A stretch of DNA of 13,912 bases from Anaerolineae bacterium (GTDB taxonomy: Bacteria; Chloroflexota; Anaerolineae; JACIWR01). A program made the position numbers and the translations under genes. Shown here piece by piece: positions 1 through 7,546 of this stretch (position 1 is its first letter; the number at the start of each line of letters is the position of its first letter). The notes beneath the pieces are model-generated. The model saw only the letters and a program-made list of their open reading frames with translations. It was not told the DNA's origin and did not search any database. The stretch spans positions 1 to 13,912 of the forward strand of contig JAGGZG010000213.1 of the NCBI GenBank assembly GCA_021162125.1, given 5' to 3'.

Positions 1-123
1 CGCCTGAGGAGTTAAAGCTGGCTGTCCACCTGCGTGGACAGGCGCGTCCACGCAGGTGGACGCTCGGCTGCAAGCCCTCTAGAGGCGATTTCAATCGCTA
101 ACAGAAGTAGCCTGAGCAGTTAC
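1..123. mobile_element. Partial copy of a 151-bp MITE with IS66-type end (left end outside window)
   Basis: This stretch is nearly identical to 8674-8692 joined to 8851-8953: about four differences including a one-base deletion. Its right end is GCCTGAGCAGTTAC, whose complement GTAACTGCTCAGGC is the terminal repeat of the family. By comparison with the intact copy at 8645, about 29 bp lie before the window, so its left end and left target duplication cannot be seen. The core (24-61) is a perfect 16-bp inverted repeat, GTCCACCTGCGTGGAC, around AGGCGC. No coding capacity. This copy is uninterrupted and is the reference for the insertion seen in the other copy. Confidence 0.85.
24..61. repeat. 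Perfect 16-bp inverted repeat, core of the MITE
   Basis: GTCCACCTGCGTGGAC (24-39) and its exact complement (46-61) flank the 6-base spacer AGGCGC. Each arm is itself a small palindrome (GTCCAC...GTGGAC), so the core can form one long hairpin or two short ones. The second copy (8854-8890) has lost one base in the right arm. Confidence 0.9.
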
Positions 124-160
124 CCCCTGCCGTAGATTCCAGGGTGTCGCTAACGGGATT

Positions 161-190
161 TTCGCATTGAGAGCGCATCCGTGGTATAAT
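161..190 (+). promoter_or_regulatory. Putative promoter with extended -10 for the epimerase gene
   Basis: A perfect TATAAT (185-190) is preceded by TG plus one base (182-184), the extended -10 pattern. A poor -35 match, TTCGCA (161-166), lies 18 bp upstream. Transcription would start near 197, leaving about 50 nt of leader before the ATG at 250. An extended -10 can work with a weak -35. Not tested. Confidence 0.6.
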
Positions 191-249
191 GATGCGCGAC
201 CGATGCTAATTCACATCCGCGAAACGTACCACCATGGGGGGACAAAGCG

Positions 250-1176
250 ATGAAAGTGTTAATCACCGGCGGTGCAGGATTCCTGGGCACGGCCCTGGCT
301 AACCGACTGGTCATGGAAGGGCATCAAGTGCGCGTGCTAGACGACCTGAGCACGGGTAGCCCGGATCGCCTTTCTCCACGAGTACTGTTTAGCCGGGGGG
401 ACGTCCGGGACGTGCCCAAGCTGTGGACGCTGTTGCAGGGTGTGACCTGCGTCTATCACCTGGCGGCCCGCGTGCTCGTGCCGGAGTCGCTGCTCTACCC
501 GCGTGAGTACAACGACGTGAACGTGGGCGGGACGGTGAGTGTGATGGAGGCCATGCGTGATGCGGGCATTCGCCGCGTGGTCTTCACCTCGTCGGGGGCG
601 GTGTACGGGGAGCAGGAACGGCAACCGGTGAGCGAGGACCTGCCGCCAAACCCCAGCTCGCCTTACGCGGTAAGCAAGCTCGCCGCCGAGTACTATGTGC
701 GTACCATCGGCGCGCTGTGGGGCATCGAGACGGTCGTGCTGCGCATCTTCAATGCTTACGGGCCGGGCCAGCTCATTCCCCCTTCCCACCCACCGGTCAT
801 TCCTCAGTTCGTAAAACAGGCGCTCGGCGGCGGGTCACTGGTGGTGTTTGGCGGCGGCCAGCAGACACGGGATTTTGTGTACGTGGATGACGTGGTGGAC
901 GCTCTCGTGGCCGCAGCCACGGCCAAAAACGTGGACCGGGCGATCATCAACATCGGCTCCGGGCAGGAGGTGAGCATCAATCAGGTGGTGGGAAAAGTGG
1001 CCCGCGCGACCGGGCGACGGGTGACCCCACTGTACAACTCCACCGAGAGCGGCGGCGTCTCCCGCCTGGTAGCCGACATCAGCCTGGCCCGCCGGCTGCT
1101 GGGATTCCGTCCCAAAGTGAACCTGGATCAGGGATTGAGCTTGCTCCTGGAACGAGACCCGCGCTTTCACGGGTGA
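250..1176 (+). CDS. NAD-dependent epimerase/dehydratase (UDP-glucose 4-epimerase type, extended SDR)
   Basis: A 308-residue extended short-chain dehydrogenase/reductase, a soluble enzyme probably interconverting or modifying a nucleotide sugar for surface polysaccharide or glycan synthesis. The Rossmann motif TGGAGFLG is at residues 6-13. An acidic pair (D31-D32) at the end of the second strand indicates NAD rather than NADP. The serine motif TSSGAVYG is at 113-120, and the catalytic pair is in YAVSK (Y139, K143). RIFNAYGPGQ (165-174) and GGGQQTRDFVYVDD (201-214) are typical of GalE-like epimerases. Length fits the family. The ATG is preceded by a G-rich ribosome-binding stretch (236-241) and a promoter at 161-190. 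It stands alone on the plus strand and converges on the permease gene with 27 bp between stops. The exact sugar substrate cannot be told. Confidence 0.9.
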   Translation: MKVLITGGAGFLGTALANRLVMEGHQVRVLDDLSTGSPDRLSPRVLFSRGDVRDVPKLWTLLQGVTCVYHLAARVLVPESLLYPREYNDVNVGGTVSVMEAMRDAGIRRVVFTSSGAVYGEQERQPVSEDLPPNPSSPYAVSKLAAEYYVRTIGALWGIETVVLRIFNAYGPGQLIPPSHPPVIPQFVKQALGGGSLVVFGGGQQTRDFVYVDDVVDALVAAATAKNVDRAIINIGSGQEVSINQVVGKVARATGRRVTPLYNSTESGGVSRLVADISLARRLLGFRPKVNLDQGLSLLLERDPRFHG

Positions 1177-1203
1177 GAGACTGCTGGCGATTTTGGGGTG
1201 AGC

Positions 1204-3459
1204 TCAGCCCCGCAGCCGCTTGAGCATGCGCCGCGCGCCGGAGATCGCTTTCGGCTCGTACTTGCGCACCATCAGCACCGAACAGGGCGCTTCCTCGGCC
1301 ACTCTATCAGGGATGGCTCCAAACAGTAGATTCTTGAAGAACCATTCCTCTGAGGCGCCGATGACCAGAAGGTCATAATCCAGACGGCGGGCTTCAGCCA
1401 GAATGCCCTCCACTACGTCGCTGCTGCACGCCACGCGAGTGGTGATGTGGGGGGCAATCTCTCCCAGAGTTTCCTGCACCATCCCCCGCAGAGCACGCAT
1501 CTCCGCTTCGGCGTTGACCTCGCCCTCGGCCGGGAACAGTCGCAGCACGGTCAGTTTTGCATCCGCGCCGTGGGCCATCTCGTTGGCCAGTTGCAAGCCC
1601 AGCCGGGCATGAGGGCCGCCACCCACCGGGACCAGCACGCGCCGCACTTGCCCCAAACCCCGATTCTGTAACACCGCTACGTCACAGGGGGCTTCGTGGA
1701 TTACGGTCTTGTCCACACTATCACGCACCACATCCAGAGAAAGGGGACCATGCCGGCCCATGAGAATCAGCCGGGTGCCGGGCCGATCCTTAACCAAAGC
1801 CAGGATACCAGAAGCAACGCCGTGAGCCACCCGCAGGACAGGCCGCACCGGTACTCCAGCATCCAGGCCCAATTCGGCCACCTGCCGCAGGATGGCTCTA
1901 GCACTCTCTCCCTCCGGCCGGCGTTCCACGAAGCGTTGCGCTGTAGAAAGCGGTGTGGTGTGCGGCACGGTCACTAGGCGCAGGGCAGTGATCACTGTGT
2001 CTTGTTCCGCCCGGGCGATGGCCGCGGCCAGTCCGATCAACGGAGCCACAGTAGCCGGATTCGCTACAGGGACCAATATCTCGCCCCTGGGGGATCGGGC
2101 CAGTTCCTCAGTCGCGGCCAGGACTCGTTCCAGCGGGCGTTCACGCTGCAACATGGGCCCTATCTCACCGGTGACCAGTGCCTGTCGCCTAGCCCACAGT
2201 CCGTACCAGGCCAGGCTAAGCAGCACCAGCACAACTCCCGCGGTCTGGGAGAGCGGCTCCATGGTGGTGATCACCAGCAGGCAAACCACGCTGGCCACGA
2301 TCGGCAGCCAGGGGTAAAGAGGAATACGATAGGCCGGTTTGTACCACAGAGGCTGGGAGCGACGCATCACCACGCAGCTCACACACATCAATGTGTAGGA
2401 AACGAGGAATAGAGCGCTGGAAATCTCGGCCAACATTTCTGCCTGGCCGGTTAGGGACAGGATCAGCGACAGTCCACCGGTGACCAACACTGACCGCGCC
2501 GGGGTGATGAAACGAGGATGCAACTCGCCGAACCAGGCCGGCAGGATACGGTCACGCCCCATGGCAAAGTTGATCCGCGAGGCAGCCATCGTCGCCGCGT
2601 TTGCCGAGGAGGCCGTGGCCAGCAAAGCGGCCAGGTAAAGCGCACCAGAACCCACCGGCCCCATCATGCGGTGGGCTGCCTCCACTAACGGTGCGTCGAA
2701 ATTGCCGATGTCCTGATAAGCCAGCACACCAGTAGCGGCAAAGATCACCCCGAAATATAGAAGCGTGGCGATGCACACCGAACCCACAATTGCCAGCGGC
2801 AGATTGTGACCTGGTTTCTTGATCTCCTCGGCGATGGTCGAGATTTTCTCAAAGCCGGTAAAGGAGACGATGATCAACCCCACGTTGGCGATCACTGCCC
2901 CCCAGCCATAAGGTACGAACGGACGCTGTAGGGCCGGGTCGCGTTGCACGATGCCTAGGACAACAAACAAAACCAGGATGATCAACAACACAGCAACGAT
3001 GACGTTCTGTGCCCGGCCGGATACTTTGGCCCCACGATAGTTCAGCCAGGTGAAAAACAGTCCGGCGGCCAGACTCGCTGCCCACGGCGGCACCGGGACG
3101 AGCAGGCTAAGATACTGCCCAAAAGCCAGCAGGTAGAAGCCATTGGCGAAGGTCAGGCCCAGCCAGTTGCCCGGTCCCACCACCGCCCCCGCAACCGGCC
3201 CCAGGGCACGCGAGATCAGGTGGTAGCTGCCCCCCGCTTGCGGCATCCCGGTGGCCAGCTCGGAGACGATCATAGCGACGGGTAGACAGACCAGTCCGGC
3301 CAACACGTAAGAGATCGCCGCGGCCGGCCCGGCCCGTTCAGAGGCGATGGCCGAGAGGACGAAGATGCCCGCTCCTACCATCGTCCCCAGGCCAATGGCC
3401 AGTGCCTCGGTCAGACTAAGCTCGCGGAGTAATCCGTGCTCACCGTGCGAGTGGCTCAT
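1204..3459 (-). CDS. APC-family amino-acid permease with two C-terminal universal-stress-protein domains
   Basis: A 751-residue protein. Residues about 15-425 form a 12-helix amino acid/polyamine/organocation transporter, with the helix-1 signature GTMVGAGIF (25-33) and the helix-6 motif FTGFEKISTIAEEIKKP (200-216). Two UspA-like cytosolic domains follow (about 460-597 and 607-731). The first keeps the nucleotide-binding pattern G-2x-G-9x-S (G568, G571, S581). The second has glutamate where the second glycine is expected (GASEEW, 701-706), so it may not bind ATP. Likely role: uptake or exchange of amino acids with nucleotide-sensing tails; substrate unknown. The ATG at 3459 is chosen because GGAGG sits 7 nt upstream. 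An upstream GTG at 3498 falls inside an inverted repeat and has no such support. Convergent with the epimerase; separated from dedA by a hairpin-rich spacer. Confidence 0.88.
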   Translation of the reverse strand: MSHSHGEHGLLRELSLTEALAIGLGTMVGAGIFVLSAIASERAGPAAAISYVLAGLVCLPVAMIVSELATGMPQAGGSYHLISRALGPVAGAVVGPGNWLGLTFANGFYLLAFGQYLSLLVPVPPWAASLAAGLFFTWLNYRGAKVSGRAQNVIVAVLLIILVLFVVLGIVQRDPALQRPFVPYGWGAVIANVGLIIVSFTGFEKISTIAEEIKKPGHNLPLAIVGSVCIATLLYFGVIFAATGVLAYQDIGNFDAPLVEAAHRMMGPVGSGALYLAALLATASSANAATMAASRINFAMGRDRILPAWFGELHPRFITPARSVLVTGGLSLILSLTGQAEMLAEISSALFLVSYTLMCVSCVVMRRSQPLWYKPAYRIPLYPWLPIVASVVCLLVITTMEPLSQTAGVVLVLLSLAWYGLWARRQALVTGEIGPMLQRERPLERVLAATEELARSPRGEILVPVANPATVAPLIGLAAAIARAEQDTVITALRLVTVPHTTPLSTAQRFVERRPEGESARAILRQVAELGLDAGVPVRPVLRVAHGVASGILALVKDRPGTRLILMGRHGPLSLDVVRDSVDKTVIHEAPCDVAVLQNRGLGQVRRVLVPVGGGPHARLGLQLANEMAHGADAKLTVLRLFPAEGEVNAEAEMRALRGMVQETLGEIAPHITTRVACSSDVVEGILAEARRLDYDLLVIGASEEWFFKNLLFGAIPDRVAEEAPCSVLMVRKYEPKAISGARRMLKRLRG

Positions 3460-3466
3460 CTTCTCC

Positions 3467-3471
3467 CCTCC
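3467..3471 (-). promoter_or_regulatory. Shine-Dalgarno GGAGG deciding the permease start
   Basis: GGAGG followed by 7 nt and ATG (3459-3457). It favours this start over the in-frame GTG at 3498, which would add 13 residues partly encoded by the repeat at 3487-3587. Confidence 0.75.
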
Positions 3472-3486
3472 ATTAGCCTCGTCCGT

Positions 3487-3587
3487 GGTACGAAACACGT
3501 AGCGGCGGGCGGCCCTTCGTCTCCGCTCAGGACAGGCTCTGCCCGCTTATAAGGCCGACACAGCGGTCGGCCGCTACGTTTTGTACC
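3487..3587. repeat. Hairpin-forming inverted repeat upstream of the permease gene (MITE/REP-like)
   Basis: The left arm GGTACGAAACACGTAGCGGC (3487-3506) pairs with GCCGCTACGTTTTGTACC (3570-3587), differing mainly by a 2-base gap. Inside is a perfect 7-bp hairpin, GGCCGAC/GTCGGCC (3553-3572). No convincing direct duplication was found in the flanks, so its mobility is unproven. It lies between the start of the permease gene and the end of dedA. Confidence 0.6.
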
Positions 3588-3653
3588 GGAAACTAGTCTC
3601 AACAAGCCTACCACGATTGATGGCAGGCGGGCGGTAAAGCCATCGCGGGCATG

Positions 3654-4328
3654 TTATTTGTCGGCTTCCTCGGACACGGCTTGCGCCTGATAAGCCCTGT
3701 TCCGCTTGACGTGATTGTAGATATACCAACCGGCAAGGACTATACCGGCAATGATAATCGGAATGTCAAAAGGACGCATGTACTGGCGGACTAACTCCCA
3801 TTGGCTGCCAAAAACGTATCCTAACCATCCCAGAACAATACACCAGATGAACGAGCCGATAAAGCTCAGCAGCGTAAACTTGCCGAAGTTCATCCGCGCC
3901 ACGCCTGCCGGGAGCGAAATAAACGTGCGCACGACGGGCAGCAGGCGGGAGAAAAACGCCGTTGCCTCGCCCCAGCGATTGAACCAGCGATCGGCCACCT
4001 CAATGTCATGGCGCGAGATCAACACATACTTGCCGTATTTCTCCAGCAAGGGCCGCCCCCCCAATGCGCCGATCCAATAGGTCGCCACCGAGCCGATTGT
4101 ACAGCCTAGCCCGCCATAAAGTCCGGCCCAGATAACGTGCCATACCGGGTATCCGCGCGCCTCAATCAGGAACCAGCCGGCCAGGGGCATCGTCACCTCA
4201 CTAGGCAGAGGGATACAGGCACTTTCGATGGCCATGGCCAGCACAACACCAAACCAGCCCACCATCCCGAACAGACTTTCCAGAAACAGGATGATGGTTT
4301 GCTCAAGGATTTCGATTCCGGGGATCAT
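3654..4328 (-). CDS. DedA-family (SNARE-associated/VTT domain) membrane protein
   Basis: A 224-residue integral membrane protein of the DedA/YngC type. Family members are linked to membrane homeostasis, and several are proposed to move undecaprenyl phosphate or other lipids in a way dependent on ion gradients. Diagnostic residues are the acidic motif ESACIPLPSE (E35, E44) and FFSRLLPVVRTFISLPAGVARM (125-146), with the conserved arginines R128 and R134. Hydrophobic segments lie at about 10-35, 45-58, 64-88, 135-176 and 188-205. The start is an ATG with AGGAGG a few bases upstream. The gene follows the DarA-like gene on the same strand. The present 317-bp gap contains a 281-bp element plus an 8-bp duplication; without them the gap would be 28 bp, so it was probably the last gene of the ATPase operon. 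Substrate unknown. Confidence 0.9.
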   Translation of the reverse strand: MIPGIEILEQTIILFLESLFGMVGWFGVVLAMAIESACIPLPSEVTMPLAGWFLIEARGYPVWHVIWAGLYGGLGCTIGSVATYWIGALGGRPLLEKYGKYVLISRHDIEVADRWFNRWGEATAFFSRLLPVVRTFISLPAGVARMNFGKFTLLSFIGSFIWCIVLGWLGYVFGSQWELVRQYMRPFDIPIIIAGIVLAGWYIYNHVKRNRAYQAQAVSEEADK

Positions 4329-4449
4329 ACTTCCTCCTGACTGATATAAATTTCGACCTGTGCAATTAAGAACGCGGATTCCAGGACATCAACGACATCA
4401 ACGGATCAATACATCTTGGCTCTTTGGGATTTCGCAGGGTCAAGGTGCT

Positions 4450-4507
4450 GGACTCCCCAACTTGTTGGGGGCGCGGCGTAAAGAACCCGAACAAGTTCGG
4501 GTCTCCG
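4450..4507. repeat. Pair of related hairpins in inverted orientation (REP/BIME-like)
   Basis: CCCCAACTTGTTGGGG (4455-4470) and ACCCGAACAAGTTCGGGT (4485-4502) are perfect hairpins with 2-base loops. The outer flanks mirror each other (GGACTCCCC on the left; complement of the right end GGAGACCCG), so the unit reads as two copies of one hairpin facing opposite ways. It lies inside the 281-bp element and could be a nested insertion or part of its structure; no duplication was found around it. Confidence 0.6.
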
Positions 4508-4576
4508 ATAGGTCACCCCTGCAAACTCCCAGAGACCCTACATCTTATTTGGGGATAAACTCTGGGAATTTAGCCT

Positions 4577-4619
4577 GATCCGTTACTGTCCAGAGATCTG
4601 GGTTCTCAGGTAGCGGATC
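4577..4619. repeat. Nested inverted repeat near the 3' side of the DarA-like gene
   Basis: GATCCGTTACTG (from 4577) pairs with CAGGTAGCGGATC (to 4619) with one mismatch and one gap; inside is the palindrome CCAGAGATCTGG. On the minus strand it lies about 30 bp after the stop of the DarA-like gene. It could stop or slow transcription, but no T-run follows, so it is not called a terminator. Confidence 0.5.
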
Positions 4620-4645
4620 TAACTGCACAGGTCGATAAATTTGGC

Positions 4646-4975
4646 CTACGCCTTTAAGAATTGCACAACGTCCAGCACGAAGATCACCGCGCCACCCACC
4701 TCCACTTCCTTGGTTGTCAGGACGTACAACTCCCCGGATTCCATCACCGGAGGCAAAGCACCCACGCGCTGGGTACGGGTGTGACAGTTGTTCTGGATCA
4801 AACGGATGACCTCCTCCACCTGCTCATCTTCCACGCCGGTGAAGAGCGTCACGTTTTCTTTGCGCAGGAATCCGCCGGCGGTTTTGAACGTGGTGACCCG
4901 GTATCCGTTTGTGACCAGGACGTCCACCAGCGGCAGGGCATCATCTTCGTTCACGACGCTGACGATGAATTTCAT
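4646..4975 (-). CDS. darA: DarA/PstA-type cyclic-di-AMP-binding PII-like protein
   Basis: A 109-residue cytosolic PII-like signalling protein that by family is a trimeric receptor for cyclic di-AMP. As I recall the Bacillus DarA (YaaQ) and Staphylococcus PstA sequences, the alignment is nearly gap-free over the N-terminal half. TAGGFLRKENVTLFTGVED (residues 32-50) and VEVGGAVIFVL (91-101) are the family signatures. Residues matching the ligand pocket of PstA are kept (R26, T28, G35, F36, L37, N41, G47); the usual Asn24 is Gly here. The start is the ATG at 4975, preceded by GGGAGGG and 19 bp after the gamma stop. A longer reading frame to 5185 would run back into atpG. Co-transcription with the ATPase operon is very likely. 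Its target is unknown; ion or osmotic control of the ATPase is an inference. Confidence 0.9.
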   Translation of the reverse strand: MKFIVSVVNEDDALPLVDVLVTNGYRVTTFKTAGGFLRKENVTLFTGVEDEQVEEVIRLIQNNCHTRTQRVGALPPVMESGELYVLTTKEVEVGGAVIFVLDVVQFLKA

Positions 4976-4994
4976 ACAGAACCCTCCCCCGACG

Positions 4995-5933
4995 TCAGGT
5001 ATCTGCTGTCCCATAGAGACGATTGCTGCGCGCGTTACTTTGCACCTCCAGCACTTCCCGGGTAATGCTTTCCTGGCGGATAACGTGGTACTGGAGTTGC
5101 AACCTCTCCACGCGCTCGTCCAGATTGGCGATGGCCGCGTCCATCGTCTGTAGGCGCGCTCCTTGCTCGCTGACCATGGATTCAATCAGCGCCAGGTAGA
5201 CCTGCACGGCCAGATGTTCCCACAGCAGAAAATCCTGGAGATCCCGCGGCGGCGTGCCCAGAATCAGATCCTCTGGCACGAGGGTCTGGCGAAATTGGTT
5301 TTTTCCCGAGGAACTCGGTTCCTGGGCACGCCAGACGGCGGCGAGGTCAGGTGGCAGCAGGCGCACCTCGACCCGCTGATAGCGGCCAAATGAGACGAAT
5401 TGGTTATAGATCAAGTAGAGTGTGTTGAAGGCTTTGGTCTCGTAGAGACGCTTGATCTTGGCCACGATGTCGCGGGCTTCGACGAAGGAGACGGCGTGGG
5501 CGAGGGGGAAGTGCTGTGTGTAGAGCACCTCACAGTCAGTGCGGCAAAAGAATCGTTCCCCGTATCCTCCCAGGGCGATGACTTTGATCTTTCGCCCTCT
5601 CTCTCGTTCGCGCTCGATGAAGTCCAGGGCGTGGGCCACCAGGCCGATGTTGAATGTGCCACACAGGCCCCGGTCGGAGGTCAGCGCGATCAGGCCCACG
5701 CTCCTTTCGGCTCCTTGGAGAGGATAATGTGCGCCTCGTGTCAGCGCTGTGGGGAAGGTGGTGGCCAGGGCGAGCTGCCGATCTACGGCGCTGGCGTACT
5801 GTTGTGCCGAGCGCAACCGCACCCGTGCTCGCCGCCAGCGTATCGCCGACATGGCCCGAATGGAGCGCAACAGATGGCGGATGTCCTCCAGGGTTTGGAG
5901 ACGTTCCTGAATCTCGCCGGCTACTTGCGCCAT
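4995..5933 (-). CDS. atpG: N-type ATPase gamma subunit (central shaft)
   Basis: A 312-residue gamma subunit, the rotating shaft of F1 that couples c-ring rotation to catalysis in alpha3beta3. The conserved core TSDRGLCGTFN is at residues 85-95. The C-terminal coiled-coil half carries SEQGARLQTMDAAIANLDERV and QESITREVLEV, matching SEQAARMVAMKAATDN and QASITQELTEI of classical gamma. The N-terminal helix is arginine-rich and diverged from common gamma sequences, as expected of N-ATPases. The ATG overlaps the end of atpA by 13 bp and has AAGGAG 5 nt upstream, so translation is probably coupled. It is the last ATPase subunit gene of the operon. Length is slightly above the usual 285-300. Confidence 0.93.
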   Translation of the reverse strand: MAQVAGEIQERLQTLEDIRHLLRSIRAMSAIRWRRARVRLRSAQQYASAVDRQLALATTFPTALTRGAHYPLQGAERSVGLIALTSDRGLCGTFNIGLVAHALDFIERERERGRKIKVIALGGYGERFFCRTDCEVLYTQHFPLAHAVSFVEARDIVAKIKRLYETKAFNTLYLIYNQFVSFGRYQRVEVRLLPPDLAAVWRAQEPSSSGKNQFRQTLVPEDLILGTPPRDLQDFLLWEHLAVQVYLALIESMVSEQGARLQTMDAAIANLDERVERLQLQYHVIRQESITREVLEVQSNARSNRLYGTADT

Positions 5934-7546
5934 ACGTGCTCCTTAAAACGCTCCAGCGCGTGCTGTAGATCTTCCTCCAACTGCGGGTTCCAGTGACCGG
6001 CGGAGAATTCGGCCAGCAGGCCAGAATATTGCTGTTGCAGAAAGCCGAGCAAGTGCACCTCGAAACGGCGTACCTGCTCGATTGGAACGTCGTCCAGGTA
6101 TCCCTGCCCGGCCGCGTAGATGACGACCACCTGGTGCGCGACCGGCATCGGCTCGTACTGGGGTTGGGTCAAGATGGCGCGTACCCGCTCGCCGCGCGCC
6201 AGTTGTTTGCGCGTCTCTCTGTCCAGCTCGGTGCCGAAGCGGGCAAAGATTTGCAGTTCGAGAAATTGGGCGATGTCCAGGGCCAGGTGGCGCGACACGG
6301 CGCGCATGGCGTTGTTCTGCGCTGCGCCGCCCACGCGGGAAACGGAGAGTCCTACGTCTATGGCCGGGCGGATGCCCTGATTGAAGAGTTGTGTGCTCAG
6401 GTAAATCTGGCCGTCGGTGATCGAGATGAGGTTGGTGGGGATATAGGCTGCGATGTTGCCGGCCTGGGTCTCGACGATGGGCAGGGCGGTCATACTCCCC
6501 CCGCCGTACGCTGCGGAGAGACGAGCGGAACGCTCGAGCAGGCGCGAGTGCAGGTAAAAGATGTCGCCGGGATATGCCTCGCGCCCTGCTGGGCGCTGTA
6601 GCAACAGTGAAAGCTGGCGGTACGCGATGGCATGTTTGCTCAGATCATCGTAGACGATCAGCGCGTGCCGGCCGGCGTACATAAATGCTTCGGCCATGGC
6701 ACAGCCGGCATAGGGGGCCAGGTAGACCATCGATGGTGATTCCTCAGCGCTGGCGACCACCACCGTGGTGTAATCCAGCGCGCCGTGCTCGCGAAACGTC
6801 TCCACAATCTGGGCCACGGTGGACATTTTCTGCCCAATGGAAACGTATATGCAGTAGACACCCTGATCGCGCTGGTTGATGACCGTGTCAATGGCGATGG
6901 CAGTTTTGCCGATCTGCCGGTCGCCGATGATCAACTCACGCTGTCCGCGTCCCAGCGGGATGACAGAATCGATGGCTTTGATACCGGTCTGCAATGGTTC
7001 GCTGACCGGCGCGCGTTGGATGAAGCTCGGCGCCTGGTAGTCTATGGGGCGGCGCACAATCTTCTCCGGCGACTCCAGCGGTCCCAGATCATCAATGGGC
7101 TGGCCCAGCGCATTGACCACGCGCCCCAGGAGTGGTTCGCCCACCGGTACGTCAATGACCCGCCCCGTCCCTTTGACAATGTCGCCCGCGTGGATGTTTC
7201 TGTCGGCCCCTAACAGCACGCAGCCCACGTAGTTGTGATCGAGGTCCAAAGCCAACCCGTAGGTGCCATCGGGGAACTGGACCAGCTCGTCCGCCATCAC
7301 GCCGCGCAGACCGGAGACGATGGCCACGCCATCGCCCACTTGTTTGACCGAGCCCACACTCTGGGCCGACAAGCGGTAGCGGTATTGGTCAATCAGCCCG
7401 CGCAGGGCCGAGAGATGGTACTCTGTCTCGAGATTGTGCGCCAGTTCAATCTGGTGGACTTGGTAGCGCTGTTCATCGCCCAGACGGGCGATGAGATCGA
7501 GCAGATCGGCTGTGTGTAGTGGGCAAGATGTAGCAGGTTTACCCAA
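5921..7546 (-). CDS. atpA: N-type ATPase alpha subunit
   Basis: A 541-residue alpha subunit of F1 that alternates with beta and holds non-catalytic nucleotide sites. The Walker A is GDRQIGKT (208-215), with Ile replacing the usual Thr of GDRQTGKT. SVSRVGGAAQ (401-410) carries the arginine finger R404. VYDDLSKHAIAYRQ (298-311) and RPAGREAYPGDIFYLHSRLLER (318-339) are family blocks. The N-terminus is about 40 residues longer than the E. coli protein, with a helix-rich segment at about 10-60. The start codon is TTG at 7546, with GAGG 6 nt upstream and an 8-bp overlap with the b-delta gene. The first in-frame Met (residue 84) is far inside the conserved domain, so TTG is preferred. Confidence 0.93.
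   Translation of the reverse strand: MGKPATSCPLHTADLLDLIARLGDEQRYQVHQIELAHNLETEYHLSALRGLIDQYRYRLSAQSVGSVKQVGDGVAIVSGLRGVMADELVQFPDGTYGLALDLDHNYVGCVLLGADRNIHAGDIVKGTGRVIDVPVGEPLLGRVVNALGQPIDDLGPLESPEKIVRRPIDYQAPSFIQRAPVSEPLQTGIKAIDSVIPLGRGQRELIIGDRQIGKTAIAIDTVINQRDQGVYCIYVSIGQKMSTVAQIVETFREHGALDYTTVVVASAEESPSMVYLAPYAGCAMAEAFMYAGRHALIVYDDLSKHAIAYRQLSLLLQRPAGREAYPGDIFYLHSRLLERSARLSAAYGGGSMTALPIVETQAGNIAAYIPTNLISITDGQIYLSTQLFNQGIRPAIDVGLSVSRVGGAAQNNAMRAVSRHLALDIAQFLELQIFARFGTELDRETRKQLARGERVRAILTQPQYEPMPVAHQVVVIYAAGQGYLDDVPIEQVRRFEVHLLGFLQQQYSGLLAEFSAGHWNPQLEEDLQHALERFKEHVWRK

Larger units (their letters stand above)
4354..4634. mobile_element. 281-bp non-autonomous element with perfect 8-bp target duplication
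   Basis: Perfect 11-bp terminal inverted repeats, CGACCTGTGCA (4354-4364) and its complement (4624-4634), continue imperfectly inward. They are flanked by an exact 8-bp direct repeat ATAAATTT (4346-4353 and 4635-4642). It has no coding capacity and contains at least four secondary inverted repeats: 4455-4470, 4485-4502, 4524-4570 and 4577-4619. It fills nearly the whole spacer between dedA and the DarA-like gene, ending 3 bp short of the stop codon of the latter. The parent family was not recognised. Confidence 0.85.

Noticed and set aside
337..789. Long antisense open frames over the epimerase, permease and ATPase genes
   Set aside because: They mirror high-GC coding frames, have no recognisable protein features, and overlap well-supported genes.
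1195..1211. Palindrome GGGGTGAGCTCAGCCCC as a bidirectional terminator between the converging genes
   Set aside because: The stem has a bulge, overlaps the permease stop codon, and no T-run follows it on either strand.
3460..3498. GTG start at 3498 for the permease
   Set aside because: It lies in an inverted repeat, has no Shine-Dalgarno sequence, and the added residues are not family-like.
4329..4400. Possible promoter for dedA (TTCTTA and TTATAT about 17 bp apart)
   Set aside because: Both boxes are poor matches, and part of the sequence belongs to the inserted element; chance is more likely.
4976..5185. A longer reading frame for the DarA-like protein beginning at 5185
   Set aside because: It overlaps the gamma gene in another frame. 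The Met at 4975 aligns with the N-terminus of DarA/PstA and has its own ribosome-binding site.
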